DNA of 64,000 nucleotides from Exophiala sp. HKRS030 (Eukaryota > Ascomycota > Eurotiomycetes > Chaetothyriales > Herpotrichiellaceae), in the NCBI GenBank assembly GCA_023897205.1, contig JAHWDD010000002.1, forward strand, positions 6,696,001 to 6,760,000, given 5' to 3'. A model generated the notes under the pieces. The model was not told where the DNA came from. It worked only from the letters and a program-made list of their open reading frames with translations, and made no database searches. Positions 34,375 to 44,272 of this stretch are shown piece after piece. Numbering within the stretch: the stretch's first letter is position 1; every line of letters starts with the position of its first letter. A program made the position numbers and the translations under genes.

Positions 34375-36048
34375 CTACACACTAGCATCAAAGACCTTTT
34401 TCCCTGCAAACCAAGTCTGCACAACCTTTGCCTTGAGCAGATTCTGCGGCTCCCAATCGAAATCCAACACCACAAAATCCGCCTTCTTGCCCACTTCCAA
34501 CGTGCCGACCAATTCATCACTAAAACACGAATACGCCGCGCCCCTCGTCGCCGCCGCAATCGCATCCAACAGAGGCAAAGCATACTGATGATTGAACGTC
34601 TCGCTCGACTCCGGCTCCCTGGCCGACCTCCTCGTCGTAGCCACATAGAGATTTTGCAGGGGCAGGTTCGGCGCCGTCGGCGCATCCGTACCCAGGGCAA
34701 TATTCACGCCGTCGTCGAGAAATTCGCGGTACGCAAAGGCGCGCTGTCTTCTGTCTGGTGACAACAACCTGTCCCATTCCCTTGTGATCGCCGGATCCGC
34801 ATGTACGGCCTGCACCGAGGCGGTGATGCCGTTGCGCTCCAGCCGCTTCGCGTCGCCCGGCGACGTGACTTCGAGATGCTCGATGCGGTGGCGGTGGCCC
34901 TTCGTGGCAGAGGTCTCGAGCACGTCGATGGCTAGTTTCACCGTCGCGTCTCCGATCGCGTGCAGTGCGCATTGGAGACCGGCGCGGTCAGCCCGCGAAA
35001 CCACCTCGCTTAGATGTTCGCGGCTCCAGAGCGGGTCAACGGAGAGGCCGTTGTGCGAGTATGGTTCTAGCAGGGATGCGGTGCAGGCGTCCACGACCCC
35101 GTCGCCGATGACCTTGATGCCCGCGATGCGGAAGTCTGGCGACGTCCTGAGATTGTATTCCCGGGCAAGCGCGATCGCGCGGTCGACTTGCCGTAGATTC
35201 TCCTCGCTCGTGCGTGATGGGTAGATCAGCCAGTGTGCGGCGATGCGTAGCGATCCTGTCTTGTCCTGGTCGGCGGCGTCGGCTGCCTTAGCACGTCTGC
35301 GGACCTCGACTAGTGCTTCCCATGCATTCTCGTCCATAGCCATTTCCACGATGCCCGTGTATCCGGCGCGATTGTACACGGCCACGGCATCGCGGATCCA
35401 GCGCACTTTCTCGTCTAGACTGGCGACTTTCGCTAGATGCGGCCACACGATCGTGACAGCCGCGGCCTCGCTCAATAGTCCCGAAGCACGACCCTGGTCA
35501 TCGCGATGGATCATACCGCCCGCGGGATCCGGCATATCCTGCACCCCCATCTCTGCCAGCCCTGCACTGTTTGTCCATGTGGAATGCAGGTCTTTTGCAT
35601 CGATGAAGATCGGCCGTTGTAACTCATCCAGATCGTCAAGGTCGCTTGCAAACGCCCGGTTGTCTGTCATATGGTGCATCCATGACTTGCATAGGATGCG
35701 TGGCTTCGAGGGGTTGGCTTTCGCCGCAGCCCGGATCGTCGCCTGGATGTCCTCGAGTGACCGGCATGCTGAGAGGTCGACTTTGTCTAGCGACTGCCCG
35801 AACATAAGCAGGTGCATGTGTCCGTCGATGAAGCCAGGGAGCACAGTGCGGTGCTGCAGGTCATGTATCACGGCGCCTTCGGCCAGCGCCTGTGAGGCCT
35901 CGGCATCCCCGGGATCATTGCCGATGTGAACGATCTCATCGTTTTCGATGATCAGATACGACGACGAGGTGCTGGGGGGTGTTGCGGCTTTGGTGTCGAC
36001 ACTTGTTCCACTAAAGAGGCGAGCGTTTTTCAAGATTGTTCGCACCAT
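34375..36048 (-). CDS. Amidohydrolase (YtcJ-like, amidohydrolase family 3)
   Basis: Metal-dependent hydrolase of the amidohydrolase superfamily. Intronless frame of 557 codons from the ATG at 36048, a normal length for YtcJ-like enzymes. Landmarks in order: LPGFIDGHMHL with the H-x-H metal pair, the aspartate-rich SDLDDLDELQRP, HAIGDATVKLAID and HRIEHLEV with metal or catalytic histidines, and ALGTDAP with the late aspartate. The C-terminus returns to the small beta-sandwich (VGTLEVGKKADFVVLDFD). There is no signal peptide, so it is probably cytosolic. The natural substrate of fungal members is not established. The gene is GC-richer than its neighbours and has long antisense frames, which is a codon-bias effect. 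It is convergent with the Gly-rich gene, with ~76 bp between stops. Confidence 0.9.
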   Translation of the reverse strand: MVRTILKNARLFSGTSVDTKAATPPSTSSSYLIIENDEIVHIGNDPGDAEASQALAEGAVIHDLQHRTVLPGFIDGHMHLLMFGQSLDKVDLSACRSLEDIQATIRAAAKANPSKPRILCKSWMHHMTDNRAFASDLDDLDELQRPIFIDAKDLHSTWTNSAGLAEMGVQDMPDPAGGMIHRDDQGRASGLLSEAAAVTIVWPHLAKVASLDEKVRWIRDAVAVYNRAGYTGIVEMAMDENAWEALVEVRRRAKAADAADQDKTGSLRIAAHWLIYPSRTSEENLRQVDRAIALAREYNLRTSPDFRIAGIKVIGDGVVDACTASLLEPYSHNGLSVDPLWSREHLSEVVSRADRAGLQCALHAIGDATVKLAIDVLETSATKGHRHRIEHLEVTSPGDAKRLERNGITASVQAVHADPAITREWDRLLSPDRRQRAFAYREFLDDGVNIALGTDAPTAPNLPLQNLYVATTRRSAREPESSETFNHQYALPLLDAIAAATRGAAYSCFSDELVGTLEVGKKADFVVLDFDWEPQNLLKAKVVQTWFAGKKVFDASV

Positions 36049-36942
36049 TCTGTTTTCTCGTTGGCCTAGATGTTGTCTGTCTAAATATTCGGGTCAGAAT
36101 TCAGTATCAACAGAACAACAGAAGAGAAGAACATTGTTCGAGTTGCTAGGTCTCATGGACTGTTTGTAGGGTAGCATTTCTGTCAGATAATCGTCTAGCT
36201 TTTGGAGTTCACCGACGCCGATCTCGGATCCTGACAAACACTTGGCCATGGCTGAAACTCCTGGTAAGTCATTATGGAACGCCAAAGTACGAAAATCCAA
36301 AGATTAAAAGCATTCAAAGGTCCTACGAGGATCACTCTCCAGGTGAACAGGCGATGAGATATATGTCTGTAGCATGATCCGGCCAAGGAGCGAATTCAAA
36401 GAAGACAAAGAGGTATCTGCCGAGGTTGCCCGTGCCTGAAACTCGTCCATAACCACCATGGCTAGGGGAATATTGAACATCCACCAACGAGCCAAACTAC
36501 AGTTAATCCAATGTTTCACGAACTCATCTTGATCTGATCTTCGGATGAATTGCTCCGCGTCGTAAATGGGGTGTCACCGTTTGTGCGCAACCTCCGATGA
36601 CCCAGGGGTAGCCTGAAGACGGGGTACACACAATGACGACCTCGACCCCATTCGTCGGCTAATTCTGGATAAATACACAAAGCGCTAAGAGCCGGGCATT
36701 CAGCATGATTCGACCATCCTAAGTTTACGAGAGACCATGAGACGAATTGATATATTATTGCGAGGATCCCATTTCAAGCTCAACAACGAAGCCCGGTGGT
36801 TGCTGCCTCCTTCAAGCCTTTCGCATCTGAGTCTTCTTTCCACCTTAATTCGTAAACTCGTCCTCTTTGATTCCCTAATAGGTATTGACTTTGACTGAAG
36901 TTGCAACAATTACGGCAAAATCCCTGGAGAGTCTCGAATACC
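36049..36942. other. Divergent promoter region, no gene seen
   Basis: Between the amidohydrolase (minus) and GH43 (plus) starts. Several short minus-strand frames (60-70 codons) occur but none shows a domain or joins into a longer protein. Confidence 0.5.
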
Positions 36943-38007
36943 ATGGCACCAGAGCCTCTCGTGACGCACATTTACACAGCCGACCCGTCGGCGCACGTCT
37001 TTGAAGGAAAGATATACGTTTATCCATCTCATGTAAGTTTCGAAACAATGACTCTGCTCTCCGCTCAAGTCATTGCCCTAGTCTACAAGCGTGTCTTCTC
37101 ACATCGCTAACTCCTCTCACAGGATCGTGAGACCGACATTCAGTTCAATGACAATGGTGATCAATATGACATGACCGACTACCACGTCCTGTCACTGTCA
37201 GAAATTGGTGGCCCCGTGACCGATCATGGCGTCGTTCTAACCGCCGATGATGTCCCTTGGGTCTCGAAACAGTTATGGGCTCCTGATGCCGCCTTCATCA
37301 ATGGCAAATATCATCTGTACTTCCCTGCTCGAGATAAGCAGGGCATATTCCGCATTGGCGTTGCTGTGGCGGATAAGCCGGCGGGACCATTTGTCCCCGA
37401 CCCAGAACCCATTAAGGGGAGTTATTCGATCGATCCTGCCAGTTTTGTCGATGATGATGGCCAAGCTTATCTGTACTTCGGTGGTATCTGGGGTGGTCAA
37501 CTGCAGTGTTGGTCGAGTGGTGAATTTGATGATTCGTTCTCAGGTCCGCAAGAACCCAAAGGGACCGACGTCCCAGCTTTGTTACCTCGTGTCGCCAAAC
37601 TGTCAGCGGATGGCCATTCATTTGCTGAGGACGTCAAGGAGGTTCAGATTCTCGACGAGAATGGCAAGCTGATAGTGGCTGATGACCATGAGCGCCGGTT
37701 CTTCGAGGCTGCCTGGTTGCACAAATATAAAGGGAAATACTATTTCAGCTATTCGACCGGTGACACACATTATCTCGCCTACGCGATTGGAGACAATCCT
37801 TTCGGTCCATTCACTTATACTGGAAGGTTCTTGGAGCCCGTGGTCGGTTGGACCACACATCATTCGGTTGTCGAGTTTAAAGACAAGTGGTATTTGTTCT
37901 ATCATGATTCTGAGTTGAGCAAAGGTGTCAGTCATTTAAGAAGTGTCAAAGTTAGGGAGATTGTTTACGATGAAGAGGGGAAGATCAGCCTGGCCGAGAA
38001 GCAGTAG
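36943..38007 (+). CDS. GH43 glycoside hydrolase, apparently intracellular
   Basis: Family 43 five-bladed propeller enzyme acting on arabinose- or xylose-containing oligosaccharides. Two exons (36943-37032, 37123-38007) with a 90-nt intron (GTAAGT...TCACAG) give 324 residues. The three catalytic carboxylates appear in their usual order: Asp in YTADPSAHVFEGKIY, Asp in SIDPASFVDDDGQAYLYF, and Glu in RFFEAAWLHKYKGKYYFSY. WAPDAAFINGKYHLYFP and HHSVVEFKDKWYLFYHD are typical blade motifs. The start MAPEPLVTHIY has no signal peptide, so it probably works in the cytosol on imported sugars. Specificity (xylosidase or arabinofuranosidase) cannot be decided here. Confidence 0.88.
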
Positions 38008-38468
38008 GTGGTTTCTTAGGGGCAGCAAAAGATTTTCTCTCTCTGATAATATGGTGATCGAGGCCTAATGCTGTAATGCACTTAAAAGGTTTTTGAACTA
38101 ACCTGAGTGACAAGGCAATGCCATCCAATCATCTGCACTATGGCTCGCCCACCAATGTCAGGAGTAAGGTTCAAACAATGCCTGCGAAGCATGGTAGCTT
38201 ATCAAACTCCTTGCGACTAGGACCACAGGCATAGTTTATTGAGCTACCAGCTTGGATCTCTGAATTTCCCAATATCCGCTGGCTTGAGAAAGGCGGCAGA
38301 GTATCTCAGTGGATGTTTGCAGCTTTCAGTAAGGGAATCCTTATCTTCAATGTGACTTGAAAATTCCACAGTAGTCTTTCGACTACATTGAGGTACAGAT
38401 CCTGTCCGTGGAAAATTAGGCTGTAGATTGTGGAGACGGCGACCACGACCAACGTTTGAGAATGAAGG
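38008..38468. other. Convergent spacer, no gene seen
   Basis: Lies between the 3' ends of the GH43 gene (plus) and the regulator gene (minus). Nothing coding is supported. Confidence 0.5.
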
Positions 38469-40810
38469 TTAATGGCAGAGTTCGATCCATTGTTCAACGA
38501 CATTCTCCATGTCATATGCCACGCCCCATTGCGCACAAAGACACCTGAATAGCTTTTGGATCGAATTCAACTCATACAGGAGATTTCGCGATGTTCCGCT
38601 AGACCCATGCAGGACGTCGCCACGAACATATCTTGATGTGTCTGTTTCTGCGAAAGACACTGAAGCAGCAACTGGTATTCCGGACAACGGGTTATATGTA
38701 ACGTCATTTGCTTTTGCTGCATCAGTCAAGGCATCTTGCCATATGACAGTGCACGGGACTTTCATTACAGGCTGACCTCCCAATGCAAATACTGAGTAAA
38801 TTGTAGCAGCAGAGAAAAGTGAACTCGGCATACTCAACGTATGTGCTCGACCACGAGGAAGTTGTTCGACAATTTCTTGTATCGTCATAGCATGAAGCAA
38901 TGCACTACGAGCCGCGGGTGTAGTGGTCCACTGAACCAGATCAAGGCTGTCCTTTGCCGATTTTGAGTTTCTCCAGATGTGCTGCTTGATATTGTATCCA
39001 GAACAAAGGCTACGGCAGAGTAGAGCCGAGTCAACCAGTGTGTCGATGCAAATCGAGTGCCATCGGAGTAATGTCTCGAAGCGATCAGCAGAAGATAATG
39101 AAACATTGGTGGTGATGCTTTCATACACCTGAGTTAGAGCTCGGCGAACTTCAGAGCGTGTTGGAACTCCGACCGCAGTCTCTTCTGTATCATCATCGGA
39201 TATGAGAGATTGCAAAGCTTCGAGGATGACTCTGTATGAAAATGCAGATAGAGTATTCTCGTTCCAGCGCAGTTGTCCCGTAGGTCGAAACAATTGTCGC
39301 AAAATGGACCGAAATGAGACCGTTGCCATTGGTGGCGAGGATTGCATAACCAGAATCCATTCGTCCGCCGTGGCAGCTTCGAAGGCAATCTCACTGTTTG
39401 GGAGGAGGAGCTGATTTGTGGCATGACGGATGGATGTAGGTTCGCCAGACATTTGAGAAATCAATCCATCTAGCATATAATGCGCAAGAAGTGCTCTTTG
39501 CTGAATCTCACGAGCAACCCATGTACGCCACTGTTTGTCTTTTTCAGAGTCTGAAGCATTTATTGATGGGATCGAACTCGGATCATACGGTTGGCACTCG
39601 AACATCCCGCATCGCCTCGCCCAGGTGAAGCCTAGAGAGTGGAACGAATGGCTTGTGGTACGAATCGCACGATTCTTAGAGAGTGTACCATACAACTGTC
39701 CAAGGACGGCAGCAACGAGTAGCTGGACCCCTTCGCATGCATCGTACTCACCTCGATGAATAATGAGATTCTGCCAGGAAGTAGCAATTGCGGTATGGGC
39801 TAGGTGCCACAATGCTTCGCCTTTGACAACCGCGTCTTTCGGTCCAAGATATAGCGATCCAATCGCAATGGCGTTGAGCAAAAGTGTTCGCGCACAGTCT
39901 TTGAAGATGAATGTAGCACGGTGGAGAATCGGGAATGTAGGTATAAACTTGACAAAAAACATGTGGAGACATTCGTCCAGAAACACTGATGTTATGGAGT
40001 TGCACTTTGCTGCAGCAGTAACACTCGAGGACTGTACCATTGTTAGGACAGGCTGTGGTCACATGGCCGGTACCGATTCAAACTCACCAGATTGGAGATC
40101 ATTTTGCTCACATCCTGGACTGCTTGCGAGTTGCCACCAGAAGGGATCTTGCCGATCGAGGAGGGACGCTCATCAAACGACCGTGGAGTTCCAAAAGGAA
40201 TCTCACTTGGGGCCGGAGAGGCTGAAAATGGTAGAGAGCCCAATGGAATCTGCCACTGACCAGCAGTCTCGCTGGACATGATGGTTTGGAATAGATCTTC
40301 TGAGTCGGGCCATATTAAGTCGAAATCGAGATCAGGGTTTATCTGAGTGACTGGTTGCGAGCCACCTTCTGGCGAAGGGATAGTTTCTTGAAAGCCTATA
40401 TCAGAGGATACACTGGGTACTATACTGTGATTGTTAGGATTTGAACAGTCGCTCCTAATACTTTCAGGCGTAACCGGCTTGTGCAAGACGTCTACACTGC
40501 CGTCCCGTCTTTCGATCTCTTTCGAAGGTGAACGCGGTGGGCGGTTATGGAGTTTAAGATGTCGAGCCAGCGAATCCTGTCGGCTGAAAGACCTGTGGCA
40601 GCTAGTGCATTGAAAAGGCTTCGAACCAGTATCTTCGCCAGTCTCAAATTAGTGTCTCGCCGCATCTCCTTGGTGTTTTCGCAAATTCTACTTACGACTT
40701 CGTTCGTGCCTCTGTCATGGGTTAGTAATGCACACGTAGATATGAGATTGCGGTAATACTCTTAGATGCTCTCCTTTGTTGAAAGTCTTGTGACAGAATC
40801 GACAATCCAT
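38469..40810 (-). CDS. C2H2 transcription factor with fungal_trans-like domain
   Basis: Nuclear regulator of 724 residues in four exons (40810-40760, 40711-40696, 40632-40088, 40031-38469). The tandem C2H2 fingers are assembled across three exons: CRFCHKTFNKGEHLR, then a 16-nt micro-exon RHERS, then HTGSKPFQCTSCHRSFSRQ and DSLARHLKLH. The linker with TGSKPF is the classic inter-finger type. A Ser/Pro-rich acidic middle (possible activation region) is followed by the long helical region found in fungal regulators (FFVKFIPTFPILHRATF, WVAREIQQRALLAHYMLDG). Introns (48, 63, 56 nt) have GTATTA, GTAAGT and GTGAGT donors. It lies next to, and in the same direction as, the FAD monooxygenase, so it may control that gene; this is inference from position. 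Confidence 0.88.
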
Positions 40811-41389
40811 TCTGAATAATGTCAAGCCACATTAGTTGCACGAAGCGTGCCCAGGTTACCAGAATATGGGAATTGATATTGGTGGAGAGGAAAATGAGGA
40901 GATCGTGGGGATCTATTGAAGGAATCTTTTCCACGAAATAGGGCCGGATGGCATGTGGGGACACGGGTCGGCTAAACGACCGGGCATTGAAGTAGGCCCG
41001 AATAAACGTCCCTTCGAAGTGTGTCGGAAGAAGTCTTATGCGATCTCATTTTAACGAGGATTAATATCCTCCTCATCGAGAGATTGAGAAAACCATTCGG
41101 CCAGTTGTGATAGCAGCGAAACGATGTGGTACACCCTGCCTCTAAAAATTTCGATTGAGAGTGAAGCAGATTATACAAAGCCAGAGTGATCACAATAGTC
41201 GCAGCTAAGACACCTACCAGAAAGAAGGACGGGACGTCTTGTATCTATTATGCAAGCTGTACATCCAGAATCAGTATAGGATACTACGATGTTACATTTT
41301 TCGATCACAGCTTCCATAACATTCATCACGATGTTGTTCGTGCTTTTAATCCTGTGTCATATTTTCAATGTGCAGTCGCAAACTCCCCG
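40811..41389. other. Spacer upstream of regulator gene, no gene seen
   Basis: Promoter of the C2H2 regulator and 3' flank of the monooxygenase. The open frame at 41186-41686 on the plus strand is mostly a shadow of the monooxygenase 3' end. Confidence 0.5.
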
Positions 41390-42721
41390 TTACCAGTTCA
41401 ATTCTTCCTTCACCATTTCCTCTGCGACCTTTGCACAATCGTGGCCGTAGATCTGTCTCTGTACATCTGCATCCGCCCATTTGTCAGGCACGGGTCCCTT
41501 GCCGGCTTTCAATGCTGCGAACTGCTTATCCCGCTCTTCCTTGGCCTTTCCATCTCCCAGATGCAGCCCTCTTCCACTTGCCGCGGCAAGCTCTACCAGT
41601 GTCTCTGCTCTTTCCTTGCGTACCTTCTCATACAACTTCAGGGCTTTGTTGATATCGTTCGGGGTGGCTCCAGAAGGAAGATGTGATAACACAACCCCTA
41701 GTACCGCGGCATCCTCAATCGCCTGAGCAGCTCCTTGAGCCAGATGTGGCAGTGTTGGATGACATGCATCTCCAACGAGAGCAATTGAACCATGGACCCA
41801 CGTTGGCAATGGTTCATGTACTCTTAATTTCCATTCACAAACTTCCCCTTCAGGAACCAGATCAAGCATCCTCTGAATCATGGGGCAAAAATCTCCAAAT
41901 ACGCCCAGCATTGCCTTTTTCGATCCTTTAGTGGTATATGTCGCGGAAGGAGCGGCCGCAAAGTTCACATCCGGTTGGGTGGTGGAAAGGTTGTAAATTT
42001 GTTTGCTAGAGACCGGATACGCGATAATGTGCCTTTTCTCACCAATCCACCGAATGACTTTATCAGCGTCGATCAAAGCCAATAGTTCCGGGTCCGATTT
42101 CAATTGCTCTCGGGTCAACATTATTCGATAGGCTGCTTGTTGTGTGTCCTTGACATCCGCCTCCACATTCAATTCCTTCAGAATTGCCACACGTGTATTT
42201 GATTTCACCCCATCAGCTCCCAGTAAGATATCACATTCAACTTGGTATGGATCTCCGCCTTTGCGGGGTACGGCCCTGAACGATGGTTTGGCTCCAAGTG
42301 TCAAGTCTTCACAAGTGGTTCCGAACACAAATTTGATGCTCTCAGACTCGCGTTTACAGCCGTTGTACAATTCTCCAGCAAGCGTCGCACGATGGCCGAC
42401 CATGTGTGGATATCCATATGTGGCTTTGATGTATTTCAGGTCGACGTGCCCCAGTTCACTATCCGACGAGCCTTGGCGGATACTCGTTTCGTTCAGTACC
42501 ACACCTTCTTTGGCAATTGCCTCCCAGACGCCTAGACGATCTAGTATTCGAGCCATGTTTGGTGCCATCTGTATACCCGCGCCAACGAATCCAAGGTTTG
42601 AGGCCATTTCGAACACGGTGATGTCGGAGAAGCCAGCACGAGCCAGCGCCAGAGCCGAAGTCAGCCCGCCCATGCCCGCACCGATGATGCATATCTTGAG
42701 AGATTTTATGTCAGGATGCAT
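41390..42721 (-). CDS. FAD-dependent monooxygenase (salicylate hydroxylase-like)
   Basis: Flavoprotein aromatic hydroxylase of the PHBH/salicylate-hydroxylase class. Single exon of 443 residues from the ATG at 42721 (MHPDIKSLKICIIGAG). Motifs: FAD-binding GxGxxG in CIIGAGMGGLTSALALARAG, the DG motif in LLGADGVKSNTRV, and the GD motif in IALVGDACHPTLPHLAQGAAQ, followed by the usual C-terminal helices. Expected reaction: NAD(P)H- and O2-dependent hydroxylation or decarboxylative hydroxylation of a phenolic acid. The exact substrate is unknown. The same frame stays open ~100 codons upstream with further in-frame Mets (MLMHIKNVGE), but that part has no family features. No intron is needed, which is unusual among its neighbours. 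Confidence 0.9.
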   Translation of the reverse strand: MHPDIKSLKICIIGAGMGGLTSALALARAGFSDITVFEMASNLGFVGAGIQMAPNMARILDRLGVWEAIAKEGVVLNETSIRQGSSDSELGHVDLKYIKATYGYPHMVGHRATLAGELYNGCKRESESIKFVFGTTCEDLTLGAKPSFRAVPRKGGDPYQVECDILLGADGVKSNTRVAILKELNVEADVKDTQQAAYRIMLTREQLKSDPELLALIDADKVIRWIGEKRHIIAYPVSSKQIYNLSTTQPDVNFAAAPSATYTTKGSKKAMLGVFGDFCPMIQRMLDLVPEGEVCEWKLRVHEPLPTWVHGSIALVGDACHPTLPHLAQGAAQAIEDAAVLGVVLSHLPSGATPNDINKALKLYEKVRKERAETLVELAAASGRGLHLGDGKAKEERDKQFAALKAGKGPVPDKWADADVQRQIYGHDCAKVAEEMVKEELNW

Positions 42722-43410
42722 TTTTGCGATTATTGCGAGACTTGGTATATTGTTTCTGAAGCCACTCAGACACGCCGTTGGGTGATACGTGCCAAAAGAG
42801 CTGTTGTAATTAAATATTCGATGTCTGGACCCTGACGGGAAAGGTTTTAGTCCTGGATGTTCCCCCACATTCTTGATATGCATAAGCATGCAAAAGACTA
42901 GCGGGGCTCGGATGTGTTCATCGGCAATCAAGAAGTCAAAGACGAAGCATTCTGGGTAAGCGTTCCGTTGTCCTACGCCAGAATGGGTTTGAGCATGACG
43001 AGTGCACCAAGCGTACCACGTCCCCACAAACAGCCCCTCAAGCTCAGGGCAACTGACTGGAGGGGCGGATGAACATCGGGAACGAATGCTTTTGTGCCCT
43101 CAGCAGTTCCCACATCCGACCTCGGCGAGAATTTTCCCGCGTTCACTCATCGCAATCAATCTAGACTCGCAGGGGACGACAACCAAAATACAATCACACG
43201 ATGTATACTTCATTCAAAAGTACTACTATCTGGCTCGTTGGTTTGTGTGCTGATTCTATGCTGCATTTCGTTTACATGTATCTATCTTATGGAGAAGCAC
43301 GACCCCTTAGTCTCCAGACTTCGAACATGGATCACAGAAGCCTCGCGCAAGTGAGCGTTTAGTGTCGTATGTAATACACCACGTGTAAGGCTTTCTCAAG
43401 GCAGAGTGCT
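42722..43410. other. Promoter of monooxygenase gene, no gene seen
   Basis: An open minus-strand frame runs from the monooxygenase start up to 43027 but lacks a convincing start codon for a longer protein. Plus-strand frames here are short. Confidence 0.45.
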
Positions 43411-43880
43411 CTACGCCAGGATCTTTGGAATCTGCTCCTTCAAATGTTCCACGATTGCATCCGGCCCTTTCTCAACCTGTAACCCCTGAGGAATGGCGTG
43501 AGTCTTTATGCCAGGCCTATTGTCCCGTGCGATTTGTTGTATTCGATCACTCTCCTCCGGTGTCCACATAGATGCACAAAACTACACATCCGTCAGCCTC
43601 GACGCGCATAACTTGCGAGGGCTAGGATTTGGGATTTCTGCTTACCAGGACATCAGGTTGAATTTCTTTGACTTTGCCCTCTACTTCGTCGATTGCTGTG
43701 ATTTGTCAGCGATGTGTGCTCATTGGTAGTCCGGAGAAGATCACTCGTACTTTCGCAATTTGCAACGTGTAGAATGGTATACTGGTCCTTCAACTCCTCG
43801 GTGACTCGTCCAACGAGCCTCTTCGCTCTCTCAGGGGCGGTATTAACCGTTACAAGCTTATAAGGTCCTTTTGGTGCCAT
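43411..43880 (-). CDS. Small orphan protein, Rossmann/receiver-like fold
   Basis: Three exons (43880-43751, 43695-43646, 43581-43411) with introns of 55 nt (donor GTACGA, acceptor TCACAG) and 64 nt (GTAAGC...GTGTAG) join in frame to 116 residues. I recognise no named family. The order of a short strand (YKLVTVN), helix (APERAKRLVGRVTEEL), strand (YTILHVANC), helix, strand (QPDVLFCAS), helix (TPEESDRIQQIARDN), strand (KTHAIPQGL) and amphipathic end helix suggests a compact alpha/beta flavodoxin-like fold. No cofactor loop or phospho-acceptor is obvious. No signal peptide. Its place between the monooxygenase and the epoxide hydrolase, all on one strand, hints at an accessory role but proves nothing. 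Confidence 0.7.
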
Positions 43881-44272
43881 GATGACTTTTTGGTTTTGCT
43901 TGGAAGTATCGAATGTTGTGCAAAGAAATGAGAATACGTGAGCGTGATGTTTTCTCGAGAGATATATAGCAATAAACTTGGATTCAATATCCACGCGGGT
44001 CTAACGGCACCGGAAAATGTATGTATGTACAATCGGAATGCAGCAAAAGCTCAATGTACCGGATCCAAACAGTCGGCCTCAACGTGTCGGCATTTGGTGT
44101 GATCCTGTGTGGGGATGTTGCAAGTCGCCATCCAGGGCCCCAGGGGTGCCACAAAGGTAGATGGTGGCTATCTGGTCAAAAGTAATATTCTCCGGTGGAG
44201 CAAATGAGACACTCCTTACAACTTATATTCTTGACACGACCAGCTTGAAAAATGTCAATGTCCCTTGAGCGT
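43881..44272. other. Short spacer, no gene seen
   Basis: Promoter side of the 116-residue gene and 3' flank of the epoxide hydrolase. Nothing else is visible. Confidence 0.5.

Noticed and set aside
34784..35929. Long plus-strand frames (146 and 228 codons) opposite the amidohydrolase
   Set aside because: Antisense shadows of a GC-rich gene; no family features, while the minus strand has full catalytic motifs.
42722..43027. N-terminal extension of the FAD monooxygenase
   Set aside because: The frame is open, but the extension lacks family features, and MHPDIKSL at 42721 places the FAD loop at the usual distance from the start.
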